Assembly: GCF_004683965.1 (NCBI RefSeq)
Contig: NZ_CP038436.1
Coordinates: 2,480,001-2,544,000, forward strand
DNA length: 64,000 nucleotides
Origin: Nocardioides seonyuensis
Lineage (GTDB): Bacteria; Actinomycetota; Actinomycetes; Propionibacteriales; Nocardioidaceae
Reading direction: 5' to 3'
Shown: positions 1 to 7,828 of the stretch, one piece after another
Numbering within the stretch: position 1 is the first letter of the stretch
Layout of the letters: each line of letters begins with the position of its first letter
The notes under the pieces: generated by a model
What the model was told of the DNA's origin: nothing
The model's input: only the letters and a program-made list of their open reading frames with translations
The model's database searches: none
Made by a program: the position numbers and the translations under genes

Positions 1-524
1 GCGACGGCCGGCCAGCGGTCTGGCGGTGGTCGCGGCCGCGGATCGAGGAGCGCCCCGACGACCTGGTCTGCCGGATCGTCAAGGGCCGGGGCGGCGAGCG
101 CGCCGACGTCTTCCAGCGCGACTGGCTGCACCGCGACGGCGGACGGCGCAAGAAGCTCCGCACGATCTGGCTGGCCGAGGAGGTGGGCTCGACCGACACC
201 GCGGTCGCCGAGCTCAAGCACCTCGTCGGGCACGTGTTCGAGTCGCCGAAGCCGACGGGGCTGGTGCGTCGGATCCTGGCGACCATGCCCCACGACGTCG
301 TCGTGCTCGACCCGTTCGCGGGGAGCGGGACGACGGGGCACGCCGTCGCGCTGGCCAACGCAGCCGATGGCGGCACGCGTCACTGCATCTCGATCAACTC
401 GTCGGAGCCGACCCGTCCCGGCTCCAACGCCCACCTGGCCGGGCTGGCCACGGTCGCGGACATCACCCGCACCCGACTCACGGCCGTGGCCGAGCAGGTG
501 GGCGGGGGACTGGCGCTCAGCTGA
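1..524 (+). CDS. type III restriction-modification DNA methyltransferase, C-terminal fragment
   Basis: Reading frame is open from base 3 and runs off the left edge, so only about the last 173 residues are present. The fragment carries TIWLAEEVGSTDTA followed by PKPTGLVRRIL and the SAM-binding motif DPFAGSGTTGHAV. That order is typical of the C-terminal part of Mod subunits of type III systems and related adenine-N6 methyltransferases, in which the DPPY motif lies further upstream (outside the window). The stop codon overlaps the end of the convergent acyltransferase gene by 8 nt. Whether a Res helicase subunit accompanies it cannot be seen. A solitary or phage-type methyltransferase of the same fold is the alternative. 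Confidence 0.8.
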   Translation, partial: DGRPAVWRWSRPRIEERPDDLVCRIVKGRGGERADVFQRDWLHRDGGRRKKLRTIWLAEEVGSTDTAVAELKHLVGHVFESPKPTGLVRRILATMPHDVVVLDPFAGSGTTGHAVALANAADGGTRHCISINSSEPTRPGSNAHLAGLATVADITRTRLTAVAEQVGGGLALS

Positions 525-1908
525 CGCCGGCAGCCTTCTCGAGGGCGGCCAGCTCGTCGTCGAGGTGGGTCAGCATCCGCTGGAGCGAGGGCAGGGTGCG
601 CCGGCAGCCGGTGAGGCCGAAGCACATCTTGCCGTCGTAGGAGGCGCACGTGATGTTGAGCGCCATCCCGTTGATCGGGATCGACAGCGGGTAGGTGCCC
701 GTCATCCTGGCGCCGTTGAAGTAGTGGGTCGTCCGTGGGCCGGGGACGTTGCTGATGATGACGTTGAAGGGCGGGTGGGGCATGTTGACCCCGAGCATCG
801 GGAGCAGCGAGGGGGCCATCCCGAGCGCGCTCATCGCCAGGATCTGGGTGGGCGACATCGCCGCGAGCGCTGACTTGCCGGTCTTCATCGACGTGTGGAC
901 AGCGCGGAGCCGGTCGGCGGGGTCGGCCAGGTGGGTGCCGAGCTGCACCATGACCGCTCCCACGGCGTTGCCGCCCTCCGCGGAGGCGACGTCGGCCTGC
1001 TTGGCGTTGAGCCCGACCGGGACCATCGAGACCAAGGTGGTGTCGGGGAGCGCGTCGAGGTCGAGCAGGTAGGACCGCAGCGCCCCGCTGCACATGGCCA
1101 TCACGACGTCGTTGATGGTCGTGCCGGTGGCCTTGCCGACGGCCCGGAGCCGCTCGACGGGCCAGTCCTGGGCGGCGAAGCGGCGCGACCCGGTGATCGA
1201 CTGGTTGAAGATCGTGCGCGGGGCGAAGAGCGAGAGTGCGGAGGTGTCGTTGCGCAGGCTGCGGTTGAGGGTGCTGATCAGGGCCTTGGGCAGCCCGGCC
1301 GCCTCGGCGGCGATCAGCGCCGCGGAGTGCAGCGCGGCGGCAGGCGCCTCGGTCCACTCGACCTGGCGTGGCTCCCGCTCCCGCTCCGGGGGGCGCACGG
1401 ACCACGGCGGCGGCAGGTCGCGTCGGTCGGGGTCGGTCGTGAGCACGCTCTGGAGCAGGCGCATGGCGGAGACGCCGTCGACCAGCGAGTGGTGGGTCTT
1501 GGTGTACATCGCCACGCGACCGTCGCGCAGGCCCTCGATGACGTGGGACTCCCACAGCGGGCGCTCCCAACCCAGCCGCTGGCCGTGGAGGCGGGAGCAC
1601 AGGTCGAACAGCTCCCGGATCCGGCCCGGCTTGGGCAGGGCGCTGTGGCGCACGTGGTGAAGGATGTCGAAGTGCTCGTCGGGCACCCACACCAGCTGGC
1701 CCGCCGTACGGAGCGAGCGGTGGGGGTGCTTGAGGAAGAGCGGGGCGATGTCGTCGGCGTGCGACATCGTCTCGTAGAGCTCGGTCGCGTAGTGGCGACC
1801 GGCTCCCTCGGGCTTCTCGAACAGCTGCAGGGCTCCGACGTGCATTGGCTGGGTTCGGCGCTCGGCGAGGAGGAAGGCGGCGGACGTCGGGTCGATCAGG
1901 TTGACCAC
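517..1908 (-). CDS. wax ester synthase/diacylglycerol acyltransferase (WS/DGAT)
   Basis: A 463-residue protein of the bacterial WS/DGAT family, which uses acyl-CoA to acylate diacylglycerol or fatty alcohols to make storage lipid at the membrane. The catalytic HHxxxDG motif is intact as HHSLVDG (residues 139-145). The family motifs PLWESHVIEG just before it and ISNVPGP in the C-terminal half are also present, and the length fits the family (about 450-480). The start is placed at the GTG at 1908 because GAGAGG lies 6 nt upstream and the family begins near NLIDPTSAAF; an ATG 48 nt upstream is also in frame. The gene ends 8 nt inside the convergent methyltransferase gene. Substrate preference (triglyceride or wax ester) cannot be read from the sequence. 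Confidence 0.9.
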   Translation of the reverse strand: MVNLIDPTSAAFLLAERRTQPMHVGALQLFEKPEGAGRHYATELYETMSHADDIAPLFLKHPHRSLRTAGQLVWVPDEHFDILHHVRHSALPKPGRIRELFDLCSRLHGQRLGWERPLWESHVIEGLRDGRVAMYTKTHHSLVDGVSAMRLLQSVLTTDPDRRDLPPPWSVRPPEREREPRQVEWTEAPAAALHSAALIAAEAAGLPKALISTLNRSLRNDTSALSLFAPRTIFNQSITGSRRFAAQDWPVERLRAVGKATGTTINDVVMAMCSGALRSYLLDLDALPDTTLVSMVPVGLNAKQADVASAEGGNAVGAVMVQLGTHLADPADRLRAVHTSMKTGKSALAAMSPTQILAMSALGMAPSLLPMLGVNMPHPPFNVIISNVPGPRTTHYFNGARMTGTYPLSIPINGMALNITCASYDGKMCFGLTGCRRTLPSLQRMLTHLDDELAALEKAAGVS

Positions 1909-1980
1909 GTGGTTCCTCTCGCAGGGGTGGGGGCCGATGATCCCCGCACCGGGCACGGTCGGGCAAGGACGGCGTCCACG

Positions 1981-3114
1981 TCAGGTGTCGAGCGACGTCC
2001 GCAGCTCGGACACCACCGAATCGACGACGGCGACCAGGTCACCGCCGGACTCGTGCGCCACCTGGCGCTGGCGTTGGTAGGACGCGCCCCGCACGGGGAT
2101 GTCTGCGACGGACCGCAGCTCTTCCTCACACCCCAGGCGCCGGGCGACGGGGGTGAGCCGCTCGAGCACGTCGCCCAGGTCGTCGGTCACGAGACGCTCG
2201 GTGTTCTCGTCGTCGAGGATCACCACGGCGTCCAGGCCGTAGCGCGCAGCGCGCCACTTGTTCTCCTGCACCGACCACGGAGGCATGGTCGGCAGGGTCT
2301 CGCCGGCCGCGAGGCGGGTGTCGAGGTCCACCACCAGGCAGTGGACCAGGGACGTGAGCGACGCCAGCTCGTGGATGTCGGACATCCCGTCGCAGACCCG
2401 GTGCTCCAGGGTGCCGAGGTGCGGGGCGGGCCTGACGTCCCAGCGCACGTCGGACATCGAGTCCACCACCCCGGTGGTGGTCTGGTCGGCGATGCACGCC
2501 TCGAACTCCTCCCACGTGTCGAAGGCGAAGGGGAGCCCGGCGGTCGGCAGCTGCTGGAACATCAGGGACCGGTTGGAGGCGTAGCCGGTGTCCTGCCCGG
2601 CCCACACCGGCGAGCTCGCGGACAACGCGAGCAGGTGGGGGTAGGTCGTCAGCAGCGAGGCGAGCACCGGCATCACGCGGTCGCGCTCGGGCATGCCCAC
2701 GTGCACGTGCACGCCCCAGATCAGCATCTGGCGTCCCCACCACTGGGTGCGGTTGATCAGCTCGGCGTAGCGGTGGCCCTCGGTGAGCTGCTGGTCGGAC
2801 CAGTCGGCGAAGGGGTGGGAGCCTGCGCCCATCAGGTCGATGCCGAGCTCGTCGGCAGCAGGGACGACCACACGCAGCGTCCGGCTGAGGTCCTCGACGG
2901 CCTCCGCGGTCGTCGTACAGATGCCGGTCACCACCTCGACGGTGTTGCGCAGCAGCTCCTTGTGGAGGCGCGACGGGTCGTCGAGCCGCGCACTCGCCAG
3001 CTCGAAGAGGTCGGAGGCCCTGCTCACCAGGTCACGGCTGGTCCGGTCGACGAGGGCGAACTCCCACTCGACGCCCAGGGAGGGCTCGGCGGAGGCGTGG
3101 AAGTCGAGGCGCAC
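1981..3114 (-). CDS. YbdK-type carboxylate-amine ligase (glutamate-cysteine ligase family 2)
   Basis: A 377-residue member of the GCS2/YbdK family of ATP-dependent carboxylate-amine ligases. Supporting segments are the N-terminal LGVEWEFALVD, the NTVEVVTGIC region, WGVHVHVGMP with its paired histidines, and the C-terminal ENKWRAARYGLDA. The E. coli relative has weak gamma-glutamylcysteine synthetase activity, but the natural product in most bacteria is unknown, so the substrate is left open. The GTG at 3114 is chosen as start: the protein then has the family length, and CAGAGT lies exactly 6 nt upstream. The open frame continues 78 codons further upstream but into the divergent neighbour. The gap to that neighbour (3140, plus strand) is only 25 bp, so the two promoters must overlap. 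Confidence 0.85.
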   Translation of the reverse strand: MRLDFHASAEPSLGVEWEFALVDRTSRDLVSRASDLFELASARLDDPSRLHKELLRNTVEVVTGICTTTAEAVEDLSRTLRVVVPAADELGIDLMGAGSHPFADWSDQQLTEGHRYAELINRTQWWGRQMLIWGVHVHVGMPERDRVMPVLASLLTTYPHLLALSASSPVWAGQDTGYASNRSLMFQQLPTAGLPFAFDTWEEFEACIADQTTTGVVDSMSDVRWDVRPAPHLGTLEHRVCDGMSDIHELASLTSLVHCLVVDLDTRLAAGETLPTMPPWSVQENKWRAARYGLDAVVILDDENTERLVTDDLGDVLERLTPVARRLGCEEELRSVADIPVRGASYQRQRQVAHESGGDLVAVVDSVVSELRTSLDT

Positions 3115-3120
3115 GTGACA

Positions 3121-3126
3121 ACTCTG
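3121..3126 (-). promoter_or_regulatory. -10-like hexamer CAGAGT, leaderless geometry
   Basis: CAGAGT on the minus strand ends 6 nt before the GTG at 3114, which places the expected transcription start on the start codon. Confidence 0.45.
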
Positions 3127-3139
3127 CCACCATGACCCG

Positions 3140-4519
3140 GTGGCGTACGACGACCGGCAGGACGAGGAGACGACGGCCGAGCGTGCCAAGCGGATCCACC
3201 TCACGATGGACCTGTGCCTGCGGATCGGCGAGCTGCTGCTCTCCTCGGGCGCCGGTGCCGCCGACGTCGTGGCCACGATGACCGCCGTCGCCCACCACCT
3301 CGGGCTGCGCCAGGCCGACGTCGACGTGACGTTCACGGCGCTGTCCATGAGCTACCAGAGCGGCCCCGACGAGGTGCCGATGCTCCTGATGCGCCACGTC
3401 CGCCAGCGCGACATCGACTACCAGGACCTCACGGCGGTCGACCACCTCGTCCGCGACATCCTCACCGACCGGGCGGACCTCTACCTCGGCCGCTCGCGGA
3501 TGGCGACCATCGTGTCGCTCGGCCACAACCTCCCCCGGTGGGGCGTCACGCTCGCGTGGGCCGTCATGGCCGCCGCCGTCGGCCTGTTCCTCGGGGGCGG
3601 CGCGATCGTGGCCGTGGTCGCGTCGGTCTCCGCCGTGGCGATCCACCGTGTCCAGCTGTTCCTCGGCCGCCGACGCCTGCCGTTCTTCTACCTGCAGGTG
3701 GCCGGCGGCGCGATCGCGACGCTGATCGCCGCCGGCGTGGCCGCGACCGCCGTCGAGGTCGACACCTCCGTCGTCGTGACCGCCAACATCATCATGCTCC
3801 TCGCCGGGATCGGGACCATGGGCGCGGTCCAGGACGCCCTGACCGGCTTCTACATCACCGCCGGCGCGCGGTTCATCGAGGCGATGATGGCCACCGCCGG
3901 CATCATCGCCGGGGTCGCGCTCGGCATCTCCCTGGCCGAGTTCGCAGGTGCTCCGCTCGGCCTCATCGAGCCCGGCGAGGCCGGCGAGCTCGGCGACCTG
4001 CCGCTGATCATGGTCGGGGCCGCGGTCTCCGCCGCGGCGTTCTCCGTGGCCTGCTACGCCCCCTGGCGCGGCGTCGTGCCGATCGCGGCGCTGACCGCGG
4101 TCGCGGCCGCGATCCAGCAGGGCTTCGCCGTCAACGGCTTCGACCGGGTGACGGCCGCCGGGGCGGCGGCGTTCTTCATCGGCCTGGTGGCCTACGCGGT
4201 CGCCGGGCGGGTGCGGGTGCCGCCGCTCGTGGTCGCCGTGCCCGCCATCGTGCCGTTCCTCCCCGGGCTCTCGATCTACCGCGGCCTCTCGCTGCTCGCC
4301 GACGGCGGCGCCGCGACGTCCCAGGGCCTCCTCGCGCTGGTGACGGCCGTGTCCGTGGCGATCGCGCTGGCGTCCGGGGTGATCCTCGGCGAGTACGTCG
4401 CCCAGCCGCTCAAGCGCGAGGCGCGCAAGCTGGAGGACCGGCTCGCCGGGCCCCGGCTGGTCGGCCCCTTCCGCGCGCTCTCGCGCGCCGAGCGGCGTGC
4501 TCTCCGACGCGAGGCCTGA
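3140..4519 (+). CDS. threonine/serine exporter family protein (ThrE-type)
   Basis: A 459-residue integral membrane protein with the ThrE layout. An N-terminal soluble DUF1212 segment (about residues 1-125, including LLLSSGAGAADV) is followed by many hydrophobic helices from about residue 130 to 430. ThrE of Corynebacterium exports threonine and serine; the actual substrate here is inferred. Translation begins at a GTG (3140); an ATG at 3132 is in another frame. The gene is divergent from the YbdK-type gene. Its stop codon is followed after one base by six tandem 21-bp repeats, the same element found after three other genes in this window. Confidence 0.85.
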   Translation: MAYDDRQDEETTAERAKRIHLTMDLCLRIGELLLSSGAGAADVVATMTAVAHHLGLRQADVDVTFTALSMSYQSGPDEVPMLLMRHVRQRDIDYQDLTAVDHLVRDILTDRADLYLGRSRMATIVSLGHNLPRWGVTLAWAVMAAAVGLFLGGGAIVAVVASVSAVAIHRVQLFLGRRRLPFFYLQVAGGAIATLIAAGVAATAVEVDTSVVVTANIIMLLAGIGTMGAVQDALTGFYITAGARFIEAMMATAGIIAGVALGISLAEFAGAPLGLIEPGEAGELGDLPLIMVGAAVSAAAFSVACYAPWRGVVPIAALTAVAAAIQQGFAVNGFDRVTAAGAAAFFIGLVAYAVAGRVRVPPLVVAVPAIVPFLPGLSIYRGLSLLADGGAATSQGLLALVTAVSVAIALASGVILGEYVAQPLKREARKLEDRLAGPRLVGPFRALSRAERRALRREA

Positions 4520-4520
4520 C

Positions 4521-4643
4521 GCCGAGTCGGCGCCAGATCCCGCCGAGTCGGCGCTAGATCCCGCCGAGTCGGCGCTAGATTCCGCCGAGTCGGCGCTTGA
4601 TCCCGCCGAGTCGGCGCTAGAGGCCCGTCGAGTCGGCGCTAGT
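4521..4643 (+). repeat. tandem 21-bp extragenic repeat, array A (6 units)
   Basis: Five units of 21 bp start at 4521, 4542, 4563, 4584 and 4605, and a degenerate sixth starts near 4627. The core is GCCGAGTCGGCGCTAGATCC with few substitutions. Within each core GCCG and CGGC can pair. Between neighbouring units TCGGCG and CGCCGA can form a 6-bp stem with an 8-nt loop. The array begins one base after the stop of the ThrE-type gene and ends two bases before the end of the convergent DUF402 gene. Because the period is 21 bp it can be read as a repeating heptapeptide in one frame; I regard that as incidental. The same unit occurs at 5271-5375 and 27611-27746. Confidence 0.95.
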
Positions 4644-4645
4644 GC

Positions 4646-5170
4646 TCACGCCAGCGGTGGCACCAACTCGAGCCAGCGTCGGTGCGAGCCGTCGTACGGC
4701 GCCTCTCCCGCGAGCACCGCGGCCAGGACGCGGTCGCAGCTCTGCCGGGCATTGCTGACCACCTCGTCCGGGTAGTCGAGCGCCACCTGGTGGGTGACGA
4801 ACTCGTCCTCGTCGTCGACGAAGACCTCGCCCGCCGGGTCGGTCAGGCGTATGACGTCGAGGTCCAGGTCGACGGCCCGGAGCACGTCGCCGTCCCACAC
4901 GGGTGGACTGCTTATGTCGATGTAGAGGTCGCACCAGATGCCCGGTTGGTGGAAGGTCGCGAGGAACCAGCCGTCCCGCGGCACGAGGGTGACCGAGTCC
5001 ACCTCGGACTCGAACTCGAACCCGGGGCGGGCGTTGTGGGTGCGTGCCGGGAAGCCGACCCAGTCGCCGTGCTCGTCAGAGCCGAGGTAGGTGCCGGTGA
5101 AGCGCCAGTGCGGGGCATCGCCCCACTTGGTCATCTCGACGCGGACAGACGCGCCCGGCTGGTGGGGCAT
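4646..5170 (-). CDS. DUF402 (FomD-like) domain protein
   Basis: A 174-residue DUF402 protein. The family signature is visible as GIWCDLYIDI, then DLDLDVI and the acidic DDEDEFVTHQ, in the order seen in FomD and the nucleotide-hydrolysing relatives of this family. In those proteins the acidic residues bind a divalent metal, and characterised members act as nucleoside di/triphosphate phosphatases, but the substrate here is not known. The ATG at 5170 is used because CAGAAT sits exactly 6 nt upstream; an in-frame upstream extension would add an Ala/Arg-rich stretch without similarity to the family. The gene lies between two repeat arrays: array A is at its 3' end and array B is about 100 bp upstream of it. 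Confidence 0.75.
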   Translation of the reverse strand: MPHQPGASVRVEMTKWGDAPHWRFTGTYLGSDEHGDWVGFPARTHNARPGFEFESEVDSVTLVPRDGWFLATFHQPGIWCDLYIDISSPPVWDGDVLRAVDLDLDVIRLTDPAGEVFVDDEDEFVTHQVALDYPDEVVSNARQSCDRVLAAVLAGEAPYDGSHRRWLELVPPLA

Positions 5171-5176
5171 GGCGCG

Positions 5177-5182
5177 ATTCTG
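5177..5182 (-). promoter_or_regulatory. -10-like hexamer CAGAAT, leaderless geometry
   Basis: CAGAAT on the minus strand ends 6 nt before the ATG of the DUF402 gene (5170). Confidence 0.45.
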
Positions 5183-5270
5183 GCAGGCCGCCCCCGCCGT
5201 CGTACGAACCGCGGCCGCGCGACGGGCTGACGTCACCATCATGTGTCGTCCGGCCGCAGTTCGTCTCCTC

Positions 5271-5375
5271 GTTAGCGCCGACTCGACACCGCGTTTGCGC
5301 CGCCTCGGCGGAGGTTGGCGCCGACCCGGCGGAGGTTGGCGCCGACTCGGCGTGTGGTTGGCGCCGACTCGGCGG
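5271..5375 (-). repeat. tandem 21-22-bp extragenic repeat, array B (5 units)
   Basis: Five units start at 5271, 5293, 5314, 5335 and 5357 on the plus strand as GTTNGCGCCGACTCGGCG. Read on the minus strand they give CGCCGAGTCGGCGCCAAC, the same core as array A. The array directly follows the stop codon of the minus-strand SDR gene (5376), so the units lie in the sense orientation of that transcript. Confidence 0.95.
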
Positions 5376-6200
5376 TCAGACCACGCGCGGGGCGATGCGG
5401 GCGACGACGTCCTGGTAGCGGGAGCCGGCGAGCTTGGCGAAGTGGTGCATGGCGTGGGCGTCGGCCCCGACGAGCACGCGCGCCTTGCCGGCGAGGGCGC
5501 CCTTGAGGATGATCCCGGCCGCCTTGTCGGCCGGCATCCGGGCCAGCTTCTCGTCGAAGGTCGACACCAGCGACGCCTGGTCCTCGTGGGCGGTGGTGCG
5601 GCCGTTGCGGGCGATGCCGGTCTTGATGCCGCCGGGGTGGACGCACGTGACGGTCACGGGGTGGCGGTTGACGAGCATCTCCTCGCGCAGCGCCTCGGTG
5701 AAGCCGCGGACGGCGTACTTGGTGGCGTTGTAGGCGCTCTGGCCGGGCATCGAGATCAGGCCGAACAGCGAGGAGATGTTGACCAGCGCGCCGTTGCCCG
5801 AGGCGATGAGGTGGGGGAGGAACTCCTTGGTGCCGTTGATGACGCCGTTGAAGTTGATCCCGACGATCCAGTCGAACTCGTCGTAGGACATGTCCTCGAA
5901 GTCGCCGCTCATCGAGACGCCGGCGTTGTTGACCACCATGTTGACCCGGCCGAACTGGCCGACCACGTCGGTGGCCCACTGGCCGACGACGGCCCGGTCG
6001 GAGACGTCGACGACGTCGCTGCGGACCTCGGCGCCGAGCGCCTTGACGATGTCGACGGTCTCGGCCAGGGCGTCGGCGTCCCAGTCCGACAGGGCGAGGA
6101 GGGCGCGCTGGCTGGCTGCCAGGCGCGCCATCTCGCGGCCCATCCCGCCGCCGGCTCCGGTGATGACGACGACCTTGCCGTTGAGGGTCCGAAGGCTCAT
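5376..6200 (-). CDS. short-chain dehydrogenase/reductase (SDR)
   Basis: A 274-residue classical SDR oxidoreductase. The cofactor-binding motif TGAGGGMG is at residues 14-21, NNAG at 91-94, catalytic Ser at 143/144, and the YxxxK pair is Tyr157 and Lys161. A DWD segment after the second strand (about residue 39) is compatible with NAD(H) rather than NADP(H). The ATG at 6200 overlaps the stop of the upstream monooxygenase (ATGA), so the two are translationally coupled. This pairing suggests sequential oxidation of a shared substrate: the SDR could make or remove an alcohol or ketone that the monooxygenase handles. The substrate is unknown. The gene is followed by repeat array B. Confidence 0.9.
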   Translation of the reverse strand: MSLRTLNGKVVVITGAGGGMGREMARLAASQRALLALSDWDADALAETVDIVKALGAEVRSDVVDVSDRAVVGQWATDVVGQFGRVNMVVNNAGVSMSGDFEDMSYDEFDWIVGINFNGVINGTKEFLPHLIASGNGALVNISSLFGLISMPGQSAYNATKYAVRGFTEALREEMLVNRHPVTVTCVHPGGIKTGIARNGRTTAHEDQASLVSTFDEKLARMPADKAAGIILKGALAGKARVLVGADAHAMHHFAKLAGSRYQDVVARIAPRVV

Positions 6201-7780
6201 GCGAGTGCTCCCTGCTGGTCGGTGGTGCTGGGCTGATCGGTGGTGCTGGGCTGTGCGGTGCCTGGCTGGCTGCGGGCGGGCTCGACGTCGTACGCCTCCA
6301 CGTCGAAGCGGGACAGGAGCCTGCGGAAGGTGAAGGTGGCGCGCGGCCACAGGGTGGTGTTGTTGCCGTGGTCGTCGAGGTACCAGCTCGAGCAGCCGCC
6401 GGTGTTCCACACGGTGCGGCCGAGCCGGCGCTGCATGTCGGCGTTCCAGTCGTCCTGGGCGACCCGCTGCGGCTCGACCGCGGCGAGGCCGCGCGAGCGC
6501 ATGGTGCGCAACGCGTCGACGACGTAGGCGATCTGGCTCTCGATGATGAACACCATCGAGGAGTGGCCCAGGCCGGTGTTGGCCCCGACGATCTGGAACA
6601 GGTTGGGGAAGCCGCGTGTGGTGGTGCCCTTGTAGGAAGCCATGCCCCGCTCGGCCCAGACCTCGGCGAGCGTCCGGCCGCCGCGGCCGCGGATGTGCTC
6701 GGCGATGGGCTGCTCGGTGGTGTGGAAGCCGGTCGCCACGATGAGCACGTCGATCGGTCGCTCGACGCCGTCGGCGGTGACCACCGCGTCGCCGGTGACC
6801 TTGGTGATGCGGTCGGTGACGAGGTCGACGTTGTCGGCGGCCAGCGCGGGGTAGTAGGTGTTGGAGATCAGGATGCGCTTGCAGCCGATCTCGTAGGTCG
6901 GCTGGACCTTGTCGCGCAGCTCGGGGTCGGCGATCCCGCGGGCGATGTTGGCCTTGGCCAGCGCGCGGCTCGGCGCCGCCAGCCTGGGGCTCACCGTGAA
7001 GCCGGGCACGAGCATCTCGCGGCTGAGGTAGACGCCGGTGCGGTAGGCCTTCTGCACTCCCGGGACGTGCTTGAGCGCGAGGCGCTCGAGGCGGGAGTAG
7101 CGACGGTCGAGGCGGGGCACGACGTAGGGCGCGGTGCGCTGGTAGACGTCGAGGTGGGCGACGTCGGGCTGGATCGAGGGGACGATCTGGATGGCGGAGG
7201 CGCCGGTGCCGATGACGGCGACCCGCTTGCCCTTCAGGTCGATCGAGTGGTCCCAGCAGGCGCTGTGGAACAGCTCGCCCTGTAAGGTCTCGAGCCCCTC
7301 GATGTCAGGGAGCTTGGGCTCGGAGAGCCCGCCGGAGCCGGAGATCAGGGTGCGTGCGAGGACCGTCCCCCGGGAGGTGCGGACCTCCCAGTGCTGGGCG
7401 TCGTCGTCCCAGTGGGCGTCCTCGAGAGCGGTGCCGAAGGCGAACCTGTCGAGGACCCCGGACTCCCGGGCCACCCGCTGGAGGTAGGCCTCGATCTCTG
7501 GCTGCGCCGAGAACGAGCGCGACCAGTCGGGGTTGCGCGCGAAGGAGAAGGAGTAGAGCTGGCTCGGCACGTCGCACGCGGCACCGGGGTAGGTGTTGGC
7601 GCGCCACGTGCCTCCGACGCTGTCGGCCTTCTCGACGACGAGGAAGTCGCGCTCGCCCGCCTCGTCGAGCTTGATGGCGGCGCCGAGGCCGGCGAACCCG
7701 GCTCCGACGACCAGGTGGTCGACGCGGGCGGGCAGGGCATCGGGAGAAGAAGAGGGCAGGGGGCGGTGGCTCTCGCTCAT
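6197..7780 (-). CDS. flavin-containing (Baeyer-Villiger-type) monooxygenase
   Basis: A 527-residue FAD/NADPH-dependent class B monooxygenase. The FAD Rossmann motif GAGFAG is at residues 26-31, GGTWRANTYPGAACD follows at 56-70, and the NADPH Rossmann motif GTGASA is at 191-196. The Baeyer-Villiger fingerprint FxGxxxHxxxW(P/D) appears as LQGELFHSACWD (166-177): Gly168, His172, Trp176 and Asp177 are kept but the first Phe is Leu. The enzyme would insert oxygen into a ketone or oxidise a heteroatom; the substrate is not predictable. The Thr/Gln/Pro-rich C-terminus is probably disordered. It is the first gene of an operon with the SDR and is divergent from a TetR gene across a mirrored promoter, which makes TetR control likely. 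Confidence 0.9.
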   Translation of the reverse strand: MSESHRPLPSSSPDALPARVDHLVVGAGFAGLGAAIKLDEAGERDFLVVEKADSVGGTWRANTYPGAACDVPSQLYSFSFARNPDWSRSFSAQPEIEAYLQRVARESGVLDRFAFGTALEDAHWDDDAQHWEVRTSRGTVLARTLISGSGGLSEPKLPDIEGLETLQGELFHSACWDHSIDLKGKRVAVIGTGASAIQIVPSIQPDVAHLDVYQRTAPYVVPRLDRRYSRLERLALKHVPGVQKAYRTGVYLSREMLVPGFTVSPRLAAPSRALAKANIARGIADPELRDKVQPTYEIGCKRILISNTYYPALAADNVDLVTDRITKVTGDAVVTADGVERPIDVLIVATGFHTTEQPIAEHIRGRGGRTLAEVWAERGMASYKGTTTRGFPNLFQIVGANTGLGHSSMVFIIESQIAYVVDALRTMRSRGLAAVEPQRVAQDDWNADMQRRLGRTVWNTGGCSSWYLDDHGNNTTLWPRATFTFRRLLSRFDVEAYDVEPARSQPGTAQPSTTDQPSTTDQQGALA

Positions 7781-7786
7781 GCGGCG

Positions 7787-7822
7787 AGCCTATTGGCGTT
7801 ATTGAACATCCGTCAATAGGCT
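7787..7822. promoter_or_regulatory. mirrored divergent promoters and inverted-repeat operator candidate
   Basis: The 48 bp between the monooxygenase and TetR genes hold the inverted repeat AGCCTATTG (7787-7795) and CAATAGGCT (7814-7822), 9-bp arms 18 nt apart. Each arm supplies a -10 hexamer TAGGCT for one direction and the start of the -35 of the other. On the minus strand TTGACG, an 18-nt spacer and TAGGCT lead to ATG 7780. On the plus strand TTGGCG, an 18-nt spacer and TAGGCT lead to ATG 7829. In both cases exactly 6 nt separate the -10 from the start codon, so both transcripts should be leaderless. A TetR dimer bound to the repeat would cover both promoters. Confidence 0.75.
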
Positions 7823-7828
7823 GTCCAC

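Noticed and set aside
895..3135. 746-codon open frame on the plus strand
   Set aside because: It is antisense to the acyltransferase and YbdK-type genes and rich in Arg, Gly, Val and His without any family motif, as expected for the shadow frame of a GC-rich gene.
4521..4643. Tandem repeats as a CRISPR array
   Set aside because: Units of 21-22 bp are contiguous without unique spacers, and no cas genes are present.
4497..4775. Plus-strand frame encoding a repeated heptapeptide (AESALDP)
   Set aside because: The repetition comes from the 21-bp non-coding repeat; the frame starts inside the ThrE-type gene, has no ribosome site and ends in antisense of the DUF402 gene.
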